64,000 nt of DNA. Source: Pseudomonadota bacterium (GTDB taxonomy: Bacteria > Pseudomonadota > Gammaproteobacteria > Steroidobacterales > Steroidobacteraceae). The translations under genes were made by a program, and so were the position numbers. Of this stretch, positions 10,861-19,805 are shown piece after piece (the first letter of the stretch is position 1; each line of letters starts with the position of its first letter). The stretch covers positions 4,175,716 to 4,239,715 of the forward strand of contig JBBCGI010000001.1 of the NCBI GenBank assembly GCA_037200975.1, given 5' to 3'. The notes under the pieces were generated by a model. That model was not told where the DNA came from. It saw nothing but the letters and a program-made list of their open reading frames with translations, and did not search any database.

Positions 10861-11537
10861 TGTTGTCGTTGCAGCGATTTGTTCAGGCTGGGTTCATCGC
10901 GGGTTTGTTAGCCGGTGGCGCTGCCGTCGCGGCCGATGCCGCGCCCGCGAAGGCGGCCACGCCGACGTCCGTGGATACCAGCGGGCCCTCCCAGCTCATC
11001 GAGAGCTCGGCCAATATCCTGTTGAGCGGCATCGATTCGCGCCGTGCCGAATTCCGCAAGGACCCGACCGGCCTCTACAAACTGGTTGGTGAGACCTTGC
11101 TGCCGCATTTCGACACGCCGTATTCGGCGCAGCTCGTGCTCGGCAAATACTGGCGCACGGCGACGGCTGACCAGCGCAAGCGTTTCGTCGAGGCGTTCTA
11201 CAACTCGCTGCTCTATACCTACGGCGATGCGATGATCGATTTCACGGCCGATCGCCTGCGTGTGTTGCCCACCAAGGTGGACGACACCACCGACAGGGCC
11301 ACGGTGCGCACGGAGATCAAGCGCTCGAACGGCACCAAGGTCCAGGTGAACTACAGCCTGCGCAAGGTCAATGGCGAGTGGAAAGCCTGGGACGTGGTCA
11401 TCGACGGCATCAGCTACGTGAAGAGTTATCGCGAGGACTACGGCGCCGAAGTCGACCAGAAGGGTCTCGATGCCGTCATCGCGCGGCTCGAAGCCAAGGC
11501 CAACAGCGCGAAGGCCGCCAAGGTGAAGTCGACCTGA
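10857..11537 (+). CDS. mlaC: Periplasmic phospholipid carrier MlaC
   Basis: 226 aa with a Sec signal peptide (hydrophobic to about residue 23, likely cut after AVA). The mature part is the MlaC/Ttg2 fold, with the conserved LLPHFDTPYSAQLVLGKYWR and WKAWDVVIDGISYVKSYR segments. It shuttles phospholipid between MlaA at the outer membrane and MlaFEDB. The start ATGATG overlaps the mlaD stop. Confidence 0.94.
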   Translation: MMLSLQRFVQAGFIAGLLAGGAAVAADAAPAKAATPTSVDTSGPSQLIESSANILLSGIDSRRAEFRKDPTGLYKLVGETLLPHFDTPYSAQLVLGKYWRTATADQRKRFVEAFYNSLLYTYGDAMIDFTADRLRVLPTKVDDTTDRATVRTEIKRSNGTKVQVNYSLRKVNGEWKAWDVVIDGISYVKSYREDYGAEVDQKGLDAVIARLEAKANSAKAAKVKST

Positions 11538-11869
11538 TGGCGGACGGGGAGCCCAGACCAAGGTCGTCAGTCGCCGTCTCCGAGCAGGGCGCCGGCCGCA
11601 TCGTCGTAACCGGCGAGCTCACGTTTGCCACGGCGCGCGACGCGCGTCAGCTAGCAGTCAAGGTGCTCGAAGGGTCCGGCGCGCGAGCCATCGTCATCGA
11701 TTGCAAGGGTGTCACGCGCGCAGACAGCGCAGGGCTCGCCGTACTGCTCGACTGGCTGGCCTGGGGCCGGCGCAAGTCGCGCGCGGTTTCGTTCGAAAAT
11801 CTTCCCGAGGCGCTGGTTGCCATCGCGCGGATTTCCGAAGTGGATGGTTTGCTGACCGCGACCGGTTGA
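11537..11869 (+). CDS. mlaB: Mla STAS-domain subunit MlaB
   Basis: 110 aa from the ATG at 11537, which overlaps the mlaC stop as TGATG; longer same-frame readings lie inside mlaC. It is a single STAS domain with DCKGVTRADSAGLAVLLDWL-type signature, Ser64 being the family's conserved regulatory position. MlaB binds MlaF and supports its ATPase activity. It ends 6 bp from the convergent lldD-like gene with no terminator between them. Confidence 0.9.
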   Translation: MADGEPRPRSSVAVSEQGAGRIVVTGELTFATARDARQLAVKVLEGSGARAIVIDCKGVTRADSAGLAVLLDWLAWGRRKSRAVSFENLPEALVAIARISEVDGLLTATG

Positions 11870-11875
11870 AGTTTG

Positions 11876-13006
11876 CTAGAGCAGGATGCGCCGGTCCACG
11901 GCGCGCGCGTCCGTCACCCCGGCGAGCGCCATGCTCACCTCGAGTTCGCGTCGCAGAATATCGAGCGCCAGCGTGACGCCGGCTTCGCCGCGCGCCGCGA
12001 GTCCGTAGAGAAATCCCTTGCCGATGAAGCAGGCGCGTGCGCCCAGCGCCAACGCCTTCAGCACGCACTGACCGTTGGTGATGCCACCATCCAGCAGGAT
12101 CTCGCAGCGCCCGGCGACGGCGTCGGCGACGTCGGGCAGAGCCGCGATGGTCGACCTTGCGCCATCGAGCTGGCGCCCGCCGTGATTCGACACGACCATC
12201 CCATCTACTCCAGCCGCGACCGCCAGGCGGGCGTCCGCGGGGTCGAGAATGCCCTTCACGACCAGTTTGCCGGGCCAGCGCGCGCGGACCCACTCGACGT
12301 CTTTCCAGTTCATCGTCGGGTCGAGTTGCGCGTTGGACCATTCGGCCAGCGTCGCCGCGCCCTGGCGCGGGAAAAATGTTGCCAGATTACCGAACGTGCG
12401 GCGTTTGCCGAGCATCACGCCCAGCGCCCACGAAGGGCGCGTGAGAATTTCCCAGGCGGTTCTCGACGTGAAACGCGGCGGTACGGCGAGACCGTTCTTT
12501 GCGTCACGACGCCGCAGCGACTGGATCGGCAGATCCATCGTGAGCACGAGCACCGGGCAGCCCGCCTCACGCGCGCGACCTATCAACGCTTCCGTGAAGC
12601 CGCGATCGCGCATGAGGTAGAGCTGGAACCAGAATGTGCCCTCGACGGCCGCGCGCACGTCTTCGATCGAGCAGATCGACATGGTGCTCAACGTGAAGGG
12701 AACGCCGGCCGCGCGCGCGGCGCGCGCGCCGTGGATTTCTCCATCGCGATGAAACAGCCCGGTCAATCCGGTGGGAGCGATGCCGATCGGCATCTCCCAG
12801 CGTTCACCTAGCACGGTCGTGGCGACGGACAACCGGGACACGTCGACCATGACCCGCTGGCGCAATTGCAGATTCTCGAAGTCGTCGCGATTGCTCCGCA
12901 GCGTCGACTCGTCGAACGCGCCCCGGTCGGCATAGTCGAACAGCGCGCGCGGCACACGCCGGCGCGCGAGTTCACGCAGGTCGGAGATACTGGTGATGAC
13001 GTCCAT
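11876..13006 (-). CDS. lldD: FMN-dependent L-lactate / alpha-hydroxyacid dehydrogenase
   Basis: 376 aa TIM-barrel flavoenzyme. The active-site motif SNHGGRQLDGA is present, as are the N-terminal RVPRALFDYADRGA and the FMN phosphate-binding DGGITNG. The family oxidises L-lactate or other (S)-2-hydroxyacids at the membrane and passes electrons to quinones. It is the last gene of a four-gene operon with an FAH-type hydrolase and a UxaA-type dehydratase. There it would oxidise the L-lactate released from an L-fuconate-like sugar acid; the substrate is inferred. Confidence 0.88.
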   Translation of the reverse strand: MDVITSISDLRELARRRVPRALFDYADRGAFDESTLRSNRDDFENLQLRQRVMVDVSRLSVATTVLGERWEMPIGIAPTGLTGLFHRDGEIHGARAARAAGVPFTLSTMSICSIEDVRAAVEGTFWFQLYLMRDRGFTEALIGRAREAGCPVLVLTMDLPIQSLRRRDAKNGLAVPPRFTSRTAWEILTRPSWALGVMLGKRRTFGNLATFFPRQGAATLAEWSNAQLDPTMNWKDVEWVRARWPGKLVVKGILDPADARLAVAAGVDGMVVSNHGGRQLDGARSTIAALPDVADAVAGRCEILLDGGITNGQCVLKALALGARACFIGKGFLYGLAARGEAGVTLALDILRRELEVSMALAGVTDARAVDRRILL

Positions 13007-13033
13007 GTCCGACCAGTGGATGTGTGCCGCCCG

Positions 13034-13879
13034 TCAGGCCGCGGCAACAACCTGGCGCTGGCTGCCGAGTTTCTCGATGCCGAGCTCCATGACGTCACCG
13101 ACATTCAGGAAAACCGGATCGGGTTTGATGCCCATGCCGACGCCGGGCGGAGTGCCGGTGGTGATCACGTCGCCGGGCTGCAGGCTCATGAACTGGCTCA
13201 GGTAACTCACGATGAAGGCCGGTTTGAAGATCATCGTGCGCGTGGAGCCGTTCTGCCGCCGCGTGCCGTTGACGTCGAGCCACATCGAAAGGGCGGCTGG
13301 ATCGCCGACTTCATCCGACGTGACGAGCCACGGGCCCAGCGGGCCGAAGGTATCGCAACCCTTGCCCTTGTCCCATTGTCCGCCGCGCTCGAGCTGGAAA
13401 TGGCGCTCGGAAAGATCGTTGACCACGCAGTAACCTGCGATGTGTTTGGGCGCATCGGCTTCACTGACGTAACTTGCGACACTGCCGATCACGACGCCGA
13501 GCTCGACTTCCCAGTCCATCTTGATGGAGCCGCGGGGCTTCAGCACGGTGTCGTACGGGCCCACGATGCAGCTCGTGGCCTTCATGAACATGATGGGCTC
13601 GCTCGGGATCTTCGCGCCGGTTTCGGCGGCATGATCCGCGTAGTTGAGACCGATCGCGACGAACTTGCCGACGCCGCCCACGCAGGGGCCGAGGCGCGAG
13701 CCCGCCGGCGCGCGCGGTAGTTTGGCGACGTCCGTGGCGGCCAGCTTTTTCAATGATTCAGCCGACAGCGCTGCGCCGGCGATATCCGTGATGACGCTCG
13801 ACAGGTCGCTGATGCTGCCATCCGCGTTGACGAGACCGGGCCGTTCCGCGCCCGCGGAACCAAAACGTACGAGTTTCAA
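13034..13879 (-). CDS. FAH-family hydrolase, probable 2,4-diketo-3-deoxy-L-fuconate hydrolase
   Basis: 281 aa fumarylacetoacetate hydrolase-family enzyme. The metal site is visible around IGLNYADHAAETG, MDWEVELGVVIG and TGTPPGVGMG. From memory the whole chain closely follows enzymes that split 2,4-diketo-3-deoxy-L-fuconate into pyruvate and L-lactate, which are often mislabelled ureidoglycolate lyase. The downstream L-lactate dehydrogenase and upstream sugar-acid dehydratase fit that role. Gaps to both neighbours are about 27 nt. Confidence 0.82.
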   Translation of the reverse strand: MKLVRFGSAGAERPGLVNADGSISDLSSVITDIAGAALSAESLKKLAATDVAKLPRAPAGSRLGPCVGGVGKFVAIGLNYADHAAETGAKIPSEPIMFMKATSCIVGPYDTVLKPRGSIKMDWEVELGVVIGSVASYVSEADAPKHIAGYCVVNDLSERHFQLERGGQWDKGKGCDTFGPLGPWLVTSDEVGDPAALSMWLDVNGTRRQNGSTRTMIFKPAFIVSYLSQFMSLQPGDVITTGTPPGVGMGIKPDPVFLNVGDVMELGIEKLGSQRQVVAAA

Positions 13880-13907
13880 GCGATTCTCCGATGATTTCTG
13901 GATGGCA

Positions 13908-15110
13908 CTACGCCGCCGGCAGGCAGGCAGGGCCGATGGGTTCGAATTGTTTGTAGGTAAGGATGAATTCCTGGTGCCCGAGCGCCTCGGACTTCGTCAA
14001 CGCGCCGCCGGCAACACTCTGCACGAGCTCGAAGATCTCGCGGCCGACGTCGTCGAGTCCGGCGCCTTGCAGGATGCGCCCGGCATTCACGTCCATGTCG
14101 TCGGCCATGCGGTCGTAGGTGTCCGGATTGGCGCACACCTTGATGACGGGCGAGATCGCTGAGCCAACCACCGAGCCGCGGCCGGTGGTGAACAGGATGA
14201 GGTGCGAGCCGCAGGCGATGAGCTCCACGATCTCGGCGTTGTCCGAAATATTGGGGAACCCGAAACGCGGTTCGCCATCGGGGACAACGTCCAGCAGGTA
14301 CAACCCGCCGCGCGGCGGCACGTCGCCGGGCTTGATGAGGCCGCTGATGGGCGAGGAACCCGACTTCGAATACGCGCCCATGGATTTTTCCTCGAGCGTG
14401 GTCAAGCCACCCTCGGCATTGCCTGGCGCGAAGCTGCCGTATCCCATGATGCGATAGTAGTTGGCCGCCTTTTCGACGCAGGCTTCGATCTCGCGCCCGA
14501 GCGCCGGCGTGATGGCACGCGAGGCCATGATGCGTTCGCAGCCGATCAGTTCGCCGGTTTCCTCGAAGATGCAGGCCGCGTCGTTCTCGATGAGCCAGTC
14601 GAAGCAACGGCCCACCGCAGGATTCGCGGTGATGCCGCTGGTGCCATCGGAGCCGCCGCACACCGTGCCGATCACCAGTTCGTTCAGCGCCATCGGCACC
14701 GCAGTCTGCTCGGCGAGCTCGGCGCGCATCTTGCGCACGATGTCGAGGCCCGCGTTGAGCGTGCGCGTGGTGCCGCCGGACTGCTGGATCACGAGCAACT
14801 GGACCGGACGGCCCGAGGCCAGGATGGTCTTGCGCAAATGTTCGCGGTTGAAACCTTCGCAACCGAGCGAGACGAGCAACACGGCACCCACGTTCGGATG
14901 CGTGCACAGCCGCTCCATCATTTCGAGCGAATACTTGTTGGGATAACAGCCGGGAAAGCCGATGAGGTGCACGTCATCGGCACCGGACTTCTGCACGATG
15001 AGCCGCGAGACGTGATGTGCGCACTCGACCAGGTAGGCCACGGCGACGACGTTGCGGATGCCCTTGCGGCCGTCGCTGCGCAGGTAACCTTTCATGCCCG
15101 GGGAAGTCAT
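13908..15110 (-). CDS. UxaA/altronate-dehydratase family, large subunit
   Basis: 400 aa, corresponding to the C-terminal catalytic part of UxaA/GarD. Conserved cysteines appear in HLIGFPGCYPN, LVSLGCEG and GTVCGGSDGTSG, the likely iron or Fe-S ligands of this dehydratase group. The start ATG overlaps the small-subunit stop (TGATG), so the two are made as a pair. Family members dehydrate sugar acids such as altronate, galactarate or L-fuconate, or act as sulfolactate sulfo-lyase (SuyB). The FAH and lactate dehydrogenase neighbours favour a sugar acid. Confidence 0.85.
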   Translation of the reverse strand: MTSPGMKGYLRSDGRKGIRNVVAVAYLVECAHHVSRLIVQKSGADDVHLIGFPGCYPNKYSLEMMERLCTHPNVGAVLLVSLGCEGFNREHLRKTILASGRPVQLLVIQQSGGTTRTLNAGLDIVRKMRAELAEQTAVPMALNELVIGTVCGGSDGTSGITANPAVGRCFDWLIENDAACIFEETGELIGCERIMASRAITPALGREIEACVEKAANYYRIMGYGSFAPGNAEGGLTTLEEKSMGAYSKSGSSPISGLIKPGDVPPRGGLYLLDVVPDGEPRFGFPNISDNAEIVELIACGSHLILFTTGRGSVVGSAISPVIKVCANPDTYDRMADDMDVNAGRILQGAGLDDVGREIFELVQSVAGGALTKSEALGHQEFILTYKQFEPIGPACLPAA

Positions 15111-15448
15111 CAGTGTGCGTCCGCGTCCGTTTTCGAAGGAGTGCCATCGCGCGAAGTGGAGGGAATGTAGTCGCTGCGCAGGTTGTGCAGATGCACGTGT
15201 TCGCCGCGCGCGACGGCGATTTTCATCGAGCCGATGGGAGCGCCGTATTTGAGGACCCGCGTATCCGGTTCAAGCGCGCGGCGCGCGAGCTTGTGACCGA
15301 GCTCCACGGCGGCCGGCATCACGAGGCTTGCGCCGTCGATCTCGACGCGTTCGCCCTGCGCGATGTCCCGGCGCGCAACCAGGATGTTGTCGTCCGGATG
15401 CAGCAACAGCAGCGGCGGCAGTTTGCCATTGTCGCCAGGCGCGCTCAC
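15110..15448 (-). CDS. UxaA/altronate-dehydratase family, small subunit (SAF domain)
   Basis: 112 aa SAF-domain protein: DNILVARRDIAQGERVEIDG is the SAF core and HVHLHNLRSDY matches the end of the UxaA N-terminal domain. In many bacteria it is fused to the large subunit; here the two are split with a 1-nt overlap. The start is GTG at 15448, 33 nt after the mlaA stop, with no visible terminator between them, so it may be read through from bepA-mlaA. The C-terminal tail is polar and low complexity. Confidence 0.82.
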   Translation of the reverse strand: MSAPGDNGKLPPLLLLHPDDNILVARRDIAQGERVEIDGASLVMPAAVELGHKLARRALEPDTRVLKYGAPIGSMKIAVARGEHVHLHNLRSDYIPSTSRDGTPSKTDADAH

Positions 15449-15481
15449 TTCTCCGACCTCGGTGTCATGCTGATCTGCCGC

Positions 15482-16264
15482 TTACTGCGGAGGAATGCCG
15501 GGCGCGGCCGGCGGCGGCGTTTCCGGTTCAGGCGCCGGTGCGGCCGGATCTTCTTCCATGCCTTCTTCGAGCTCCGCCGACTGATCGTCGACGTTGCCGT
15601 CCTTGACCAGGAATTCGCGGCGCTGCATCCACGCGTTGCGCACGAATGCGTAGCGGTCGTAGCTGCGATCGAGTTGCGCGTCGAGGTCGAGCAGGCCGGC
15701 GCGCAGGTCGAGGAAATCGACCGCGCGAATGATGTAACGCGTGCTGTCGTCTTCCAGGTAGTTCACTGGATAGGTGTACTGATCCGGAATACGCGCCAGC
15801 CCGTCGCGCACGTTGGTCGGCCCGAGAAACGGCAGCATCAGGTAGGGGCCGGGTTTCACGCCCCACTTGCCGAGCGTCTGGCCGAAATCCTCGTCGTTGT
15901 TTTCGAGACCCGCCGCCGACGCGGGATCGAACAGGCCGCCCAATCCGAGCGTGCTGTTCAGCAGGAAGCGGCCCGAGTCCTGGCCGGCCTGGCGCATCTT
16001 GCCCTGCAGTACGTCGTTGATAATGGTGCTGACGGTGTTGAGATTGCTGAGCGCGTTGCTCACGCCCGTGCGCACGATGCGCGGCGTCACCTTCTTGTAT
16101 GCCTTGGCCGCCGGTTTGGTGATCGCGCGATCGAGCGCGTCGTTGAATGCAAACGAGGAGCGGTTGAATCGTTCGAAGGGATCGCGCGGATCGGGTTTGC
16201 CGGAGGGCAGTGTCGCGCAGCCGGTCAGCAACAGACCGGCAATCAATATCGACAGATTTTTCAT
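15482..16264 (-). CDS. mlaA: Outer-membrane lipoprotein MlaA (VacJ)
   Basis: 260 aa with lipobox LLTGC (Cys15). The MlaA core follows, with DPRDPFERFNRSSFAFND near the mature N-terminus and the ring-forming segments ending near residue 225. The C-terminal tail is acidic then proline-rich. MlaA removes surface phospholipid from the outer membrane for MlaC. It is encoded apart from mlaFEDCB, about 3.6 kb away on the other strand, and its start overlaps the bepA stop (ATGA). Confidence 0.94.
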   Translation of the reverse strand: MKNLSILIAGLLLTGCATLPSGKPDPRDPFERFNRSSFAFNDALDRAITKPAAKAYKKVTPRIVRTGVSNALSNLNTVSTIINDVLQGKMRQAGQDSGRFLLNSTLGLGGLFDPASAAGLENNDEDFGQTLGKWGVKPGPYLMLPFLGPTNVRDGLARIPDQYTYPVNYLEDDSTRYIIRAVDFLDLRAGLLDLDAQLDRSYDRYAFVRNAWMQRREFLVKDGNVDDQSAELEEGMEEDPAAPAPEPETPPPAAPGIPPQ

Positions 16265-17820
16265 TGCGAAATTGTACCAGTCCGACTTGGGCCGGGCCGC
16301 CGGGTTTGTTGTGGATCCTGCTCGGGTTTGGGGCGGTCGCGATGTTTGCGGTCGCGGAACAGCACCTCCCGTACCTCGTCGAGCCGCGCCTGGTAGCGGC
16401 TGCGTTGCACGCCCGTGATGTTCGGCGCCGCCAGCGCCATTTCGAGCTGGCTGACCGACAGCGGCAGGTTGCCCGTGGCGATGTGATATTCGCTCATGTA
16501 GTAAGCCGCGTCGCCGCTATCGCCGGCGCTGCTGGCGGCGAGCGCCGTGAAGCGGATCTGCTCGGGCGAGGGCGCGACGTTGTTGAACAGGTCGAGCAGG
16601 ACCGCATGCGCCTGCTTGGCCTGATCGGCCTTGAGCAGGGCTTCGGCGTAACGCATGGTGAGCGGAATATTGCGCGGCGAGAGCGTCAGCGCGCGCTGAA
16701 ACGTGGCCAACGCGTCTTCGGAATCGCCCGCGCTCATCAGCGCCTGTCCGAGCGTCGACTGCAGCATCGGAACCTGCGGATATTCGCGCGCGAGCTCGGT
16801 CAACGTGTCGAGTGACGCGAGTGCGTTGCCGGCCTGGTAGCTAGCCAGCGCTTCGCCGTATTGTTCGCCCGGCGTCTGGTCCTGGTGCTCGCGCCGGTCG
16901 GCGTAGTAGCGGCGCACGTTGTCTTCGGCGGGAGTCGCGAGCACGCGCAGCCGCTCGCGCGTCAATGCGTAGCTGACCGTTTCGGCGGTTTGTTTGATGT
17001 CCTTGAACTGCGCGGCGCGCGAACGCGATTCGGCGATGCGGTTCGTGGTCACCGGATGCGATTGCAGGATTTCCGGCAACACGTTGCGGCTGCCGGCGGT
17101 GATGGCATTGCGCCGGCCCATGGTCTCGAAGAAGTCTGGCATGCCGTACGGGTCGAAGCCGGCCGCGGCGAGAAAACTCATGCCGACGCGGTCGGCCTCG
17201 TTTTCATTGGCGCGCGTGAAGTTGATCTGCTGCTGCATGGCCGCGCCCTGCGCCGCGGTGACGCCGGCCATCGCGGCGTCGCTGGACCCGGTGGCAGCAC
17301 CCACCAGGATGGCCGCGAGGATGGTCGCCACCGTCGCGATGCTCTGCCGGCCCTGCGAGCGCACCCGGCGCGCGATGTGCCGCTGGGTGACGTGCGCGAT
17401 TTCGTGCGCCATCACGCCGGCCAGCTGGGCCTCGTTGCGGGTCGCCAGCACCAGCCCGGTGTTCACGCCGATGAAGCCACCAGGCAATGCGAAGGCGTTG
17501 ATGGTGTTGTCGCGCACGAAGAAGAACTGGAACTTCTGCCCCGAATCGCCGGTGGCCTGCGCGACGATGCGCGAGCCCAGTGCCTGCAGGTATTCGGTGG
17601 CCTCCGGGTCTTCGATGACCTGGCCTTCGTCGCGCAGCTGGCGCATGACCTGCAGGCCGATGCGATATTCGTCATCGAGCGAGAGGCTGGAGGAGGCGGG
17701 GCTGCCGATGTCGGGCAAATCGTTGCTGGTGGCGGACTGGGCCAGCGACTGCAGCGGCATGGAGACCGCCAGCATCATCGACAGAGGGGCCACCAGCAGG
17801 TATTTGAGCGCGTTTCGCAT
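16261..17820 (-). CDS. bepA: Periplasmic M48 metalloprotease / chaperone BepA-like with TPRs
   Basis: 519 aa with an N-terminal signal peptide. The zinc site is HEIAH at residues 139-143 within AGVMAHEIAHVTQRH. The C-terminal third holds TPR-like helical repeats (about 320-480). BepA proteins check LptD and BAM-dependent outer-membrane assembly and degrade stalled clients. The 4-nt overlap with mlaA couples two outer-membrane quality functions. Confidence 0.92.
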   Translation of the reverse strand: MRNALKYLLVAPLSMMLAVSMPLQSLAQSATSNDLPDIGSPASSSLSLDDEYRIGLQVMRQLRDEGQVIEDPEATEYLQALGSRIVAQATGDSGQKFQFFFVRDNTINAFALPGGFIGVNTGLVLATRNEAQLAGVMAHEIAHVTQRHIARRVRSQGRQSIATVATILAAILVGAATGSSDAAMAGVTAAQGAAMQQQINFTRANENEADRVGMSFLAAAGFDPYGMPDFFETMGRRNAITAGSRNVLPEILQSHPVTTNRIAESRSRAAQFKDIKQTAETVSYALTRERLRVLATPAEDNVRRYYADRREHQDQTPGEQYGEALASYQAGNALASLDTLTELAREYPQVPMLQSTLGQALMSAGDSEDALATFQRALTLSPRNIPLTMRYAEALLKADQAKQAHAVLLDLFNNVAPSPEQIRFTALAASSAGDSGDAAYYMSEYHIATGNLPLSVSQLEMALAAPNITGVQRSRYQARLDEVREVLFRDRKHRDRPKPEQDPQQTRRPGPSRTGTISQ

Positions 17821-17871
17821 CGCGACATTCAGACCCCGCGGCGGGCGGGGAGTTTCTCGTGGATACCGGAT

Positions 17872-19347
17872 CTAGAGCGTATCAGAGGCGAAATCGGCCA
17901 AACGCGAGCGTTCGCCACGGACCAGCGTGATATGCCCGGAATGCCCCCAGCCGCGGAAGCGGTTGACGACATAGGTCAGGCCCGAAGTGGTCTCCGTGAG
18001 GTAGGGCGTGTCGATCTGCGCGATGTTGCCCAGGCAGACGATTTTCGTGCCCGGGCCGGCCCGGGTCACCAGCGCCTTCATCTGCTTGGGCGTCAGGTTC
18101 TGCGCCTCGTCGAGGATGACGTAGCGGTTCAGGAAGGTGCGGCCGCGCATGAAATTGAGCGAGCGGATCTTGATGCGATTGCGCAGCAGGTCGTTGGTGG
18201 CCTGGCGCCCCCAGTTGCCGCCTTCGCCGGTCTGCGTCAACACCTCGAGGTTGTCCATCAGCGCGCCCATCCAGGGTTCCATCTTTTCTTCTTCGGTGCC
18301 GGGCAGGAAACCGATGTCCTCGCCGAGCGGGATCGTCACGCGCGTCATGATGATTTCCGCGAATCGGTTCGATTCGAGTGTCTGCATCAATCCGGCGGCC
18401 AGGGTCAGCAAGGTCTTGCCGGTGCCGGCCGGCCCCAGGATGGTGACGAAATCGATTTCCGGATCCATCAACAGATTCAACGCGAAGTTCTGTTCGCGAT
18501 TGCGCGCGTTGACGCCCCAGACGCTGTGCCGTTCGCCGCGGAAATCGCGCGCCAGTTCGAGCGTCGCGGTGCCGGCTTCGATTCGCCGCACGATGGCTTC
18601 GATGCCTTGCTCGCCCGCCTCATGCACGAACTGATTGACGTGCAGATCGGAAACGATGGGCCCGGTCACCTGGTAGAAGGTGCGATCCGCTTCCTTCCAC
18701 GACTTGATGTCCTTGCCGGCTTTCTCCCAGAAATCCGCCGGCAATGCCGCGAGCCCGGTGTACAGGACGTCCGCGTCTTCGATCGTCTTGTCGCTGTAGT
18801 AGTCCTCGGCGTGGACGCCGACCACCGCCGCCTTGATGCGCAGGTTGATGTCCTTCGACACCAGCGTGACGCGTGCTTCGTGGTGCAGCGCCTGCAGGGC
18901 GAGTGTCTGCGACAGGATGGCGTTGTCCGCGCCGTGCCCCGGTAGATAGTCTGGCAGGGCGGAGGAAAGCTGACGGGTCTGGAAAAACAGCCGGCCGGCC
19001 GAACCCGGCAGGCCGCTGCCGGCGCTGGCGCCGGGCGCATTGTTCTGCTGCTGGCCGTTGATGGCCGACGGCAGCGGCAACCCCGCGTCGATCTGGTCCT
19101 TGGTCGCATCACGCATCAGGTCGTCGAGGAAGCGGCTGGTCTGCCGGACGTTGCGCGAGGCTTCCGACAAACCCTTCTTGTTGGCGTCGAGCTCCTCGAG
19201 CACCACCATGGGTAGATAGACATCGTGTTCCTGGAAACGGAAGATCGCGGTCGGATCGTGCATGAGCACATTCGTGTCGAGCACGAACAGACGGCGTTCC
19301 TGGGTGATCGCCGGCTTCGCTCCGGCAGCGCGTTTGCCCGCGCTCAC
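17872..19347 (-). CDS. PIN-PhoH fusion ATPase
   Basis: 491 aa. An N-terminal PIN ribonuclease-like domain (LFVLDTNVLMHDP, about residues 20-170) is fused to a PhoH-type P-loop ATPase (GPAGTGKTLL, about 280-480, with RYVILDEAQNLTP as Walker B). The layout is that of the PhoH2/YlaK group, thought to be RNA helicase/RNases. The start is GTG at 19347, overlapping the bcp stop as GTGA. The frame stays open to 19833, but that part lies inside bcp. Confidence 0.88.
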   Translation of the reverse strand: MSAGKRAAGAKPAITQERRLFVLDTNVLMHDPTAIFRFQEHDVYLPMVVLEELDANKKGLSEASRNVRQTSRFLDDLMRDATKDQIDAGLPLPSAINGQQQNNAPGASAGSGLPGSAGRLFFQTRQLSSALPDYLPGHGADNAILSQTLALQALHHEARVTLVSKDINLRIKAAVVGVHAEDYYSDKTIEDADVLYTGLAALPADFWEKAGKDIKSWKEADRTFYQVTGPIVSDLHVNQFVHEAGEQGIEAIVRRIEAGTATLELARDFRGERHSVWGVNARNREQNFALNLLMDPEIDFVTILGPAGTGKTLLTLAAGLMQTLESNRFAEIIMTRVTIPLGEDIGFLPGTEEEKMEPWMGALMDNLEVLTQTGEGGNWGRQATNDLLRNRIKIRSLNFMRGRTFLNRYVILDEAQNLTPKQMKALVTRAGPGTKIVCLGNIAQIDTPYLTETTSGLTYVVNRFRGWGHSGHITLVRGERSRLADFASDTL

Positions 19348-19805
19348 AGCGACTTGGCCGCCTCTAGGACTTCCGCGGCGTGGCCCTTGACCCGGACCTT
19401 GCGCCACTCGCGCTCGAGCTTGCCGTCGGCGCCGATCAGGAACGTGCTGCGTTCGATTCCCATGAACTTCCTTCCGTACAAAGATTTTTCCTGGATCACG
19501 TCGAACAGCCGGCAGACCTTTTCGTCCGCGTCGCTCAGCAGCTCGAACGGGAATTTTTCCCTGGCGCGAAATTTCGCGTGGCGCTCGCAGCTGTCTTTCG
19601 AGATGCCGAGCACGGTGGTTTTGGCGCGCTTGAATGCGGCGTGCAGGTCGCGAAAGTCCTGGCCCTCGAGCGTGCAGCCCGGGGTCATGTCCTTCGGATA
19701 GAAATAGAGCACGAGTTTGCCGCCCTTGGCATCGGCGGTTTTCCACACCGTGCCGTCGGAACGCGGCAACGAAAAGGCGGGAATCTTCTTGCCGACTTCC
19801 ATCAT
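19344..19805 (-). CDS. bcp: Thioredoxin-dependent peroxiredoxin Bcp
   Basis: 153 aa PrxQ/Bcp family enzyme. The peroxidatic cysteine is C44 in KDMTPGCTLEG. The usual resolving cysteine five residues later is glutamine here; the only other cysteine is C73, so this is a one-Cys or atypical form. It reduces peroxides in the cytoplasm. The start overlaps the gcvR stop as TGATG. The gcvR-bcp pair divergent from dapA matches E. coli. Confidence 0.92.
   Translation of the reverse strand: MMEVGKKIPAFSLPRSDGTVWKTADAKGGKLVLYFYPKDMTPGCTLEGQDFRDLHAAFKRAKTTVLGISKDSCERHAKFRAREKFPFELLSDADEKVCRLFDVIQEKSLYGRKFMGIERSTFLIGADGKLEREWRKVRVKGHAAEVLEAAKSL

Noticed and set aside
16861-18945. 694-codon plus-strand open frame over bepA and the PIN-PhoH gene
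   Set aside because: It spans two well-supported genes on the other strand and its translation is arginine/histidine-rich with no motif.
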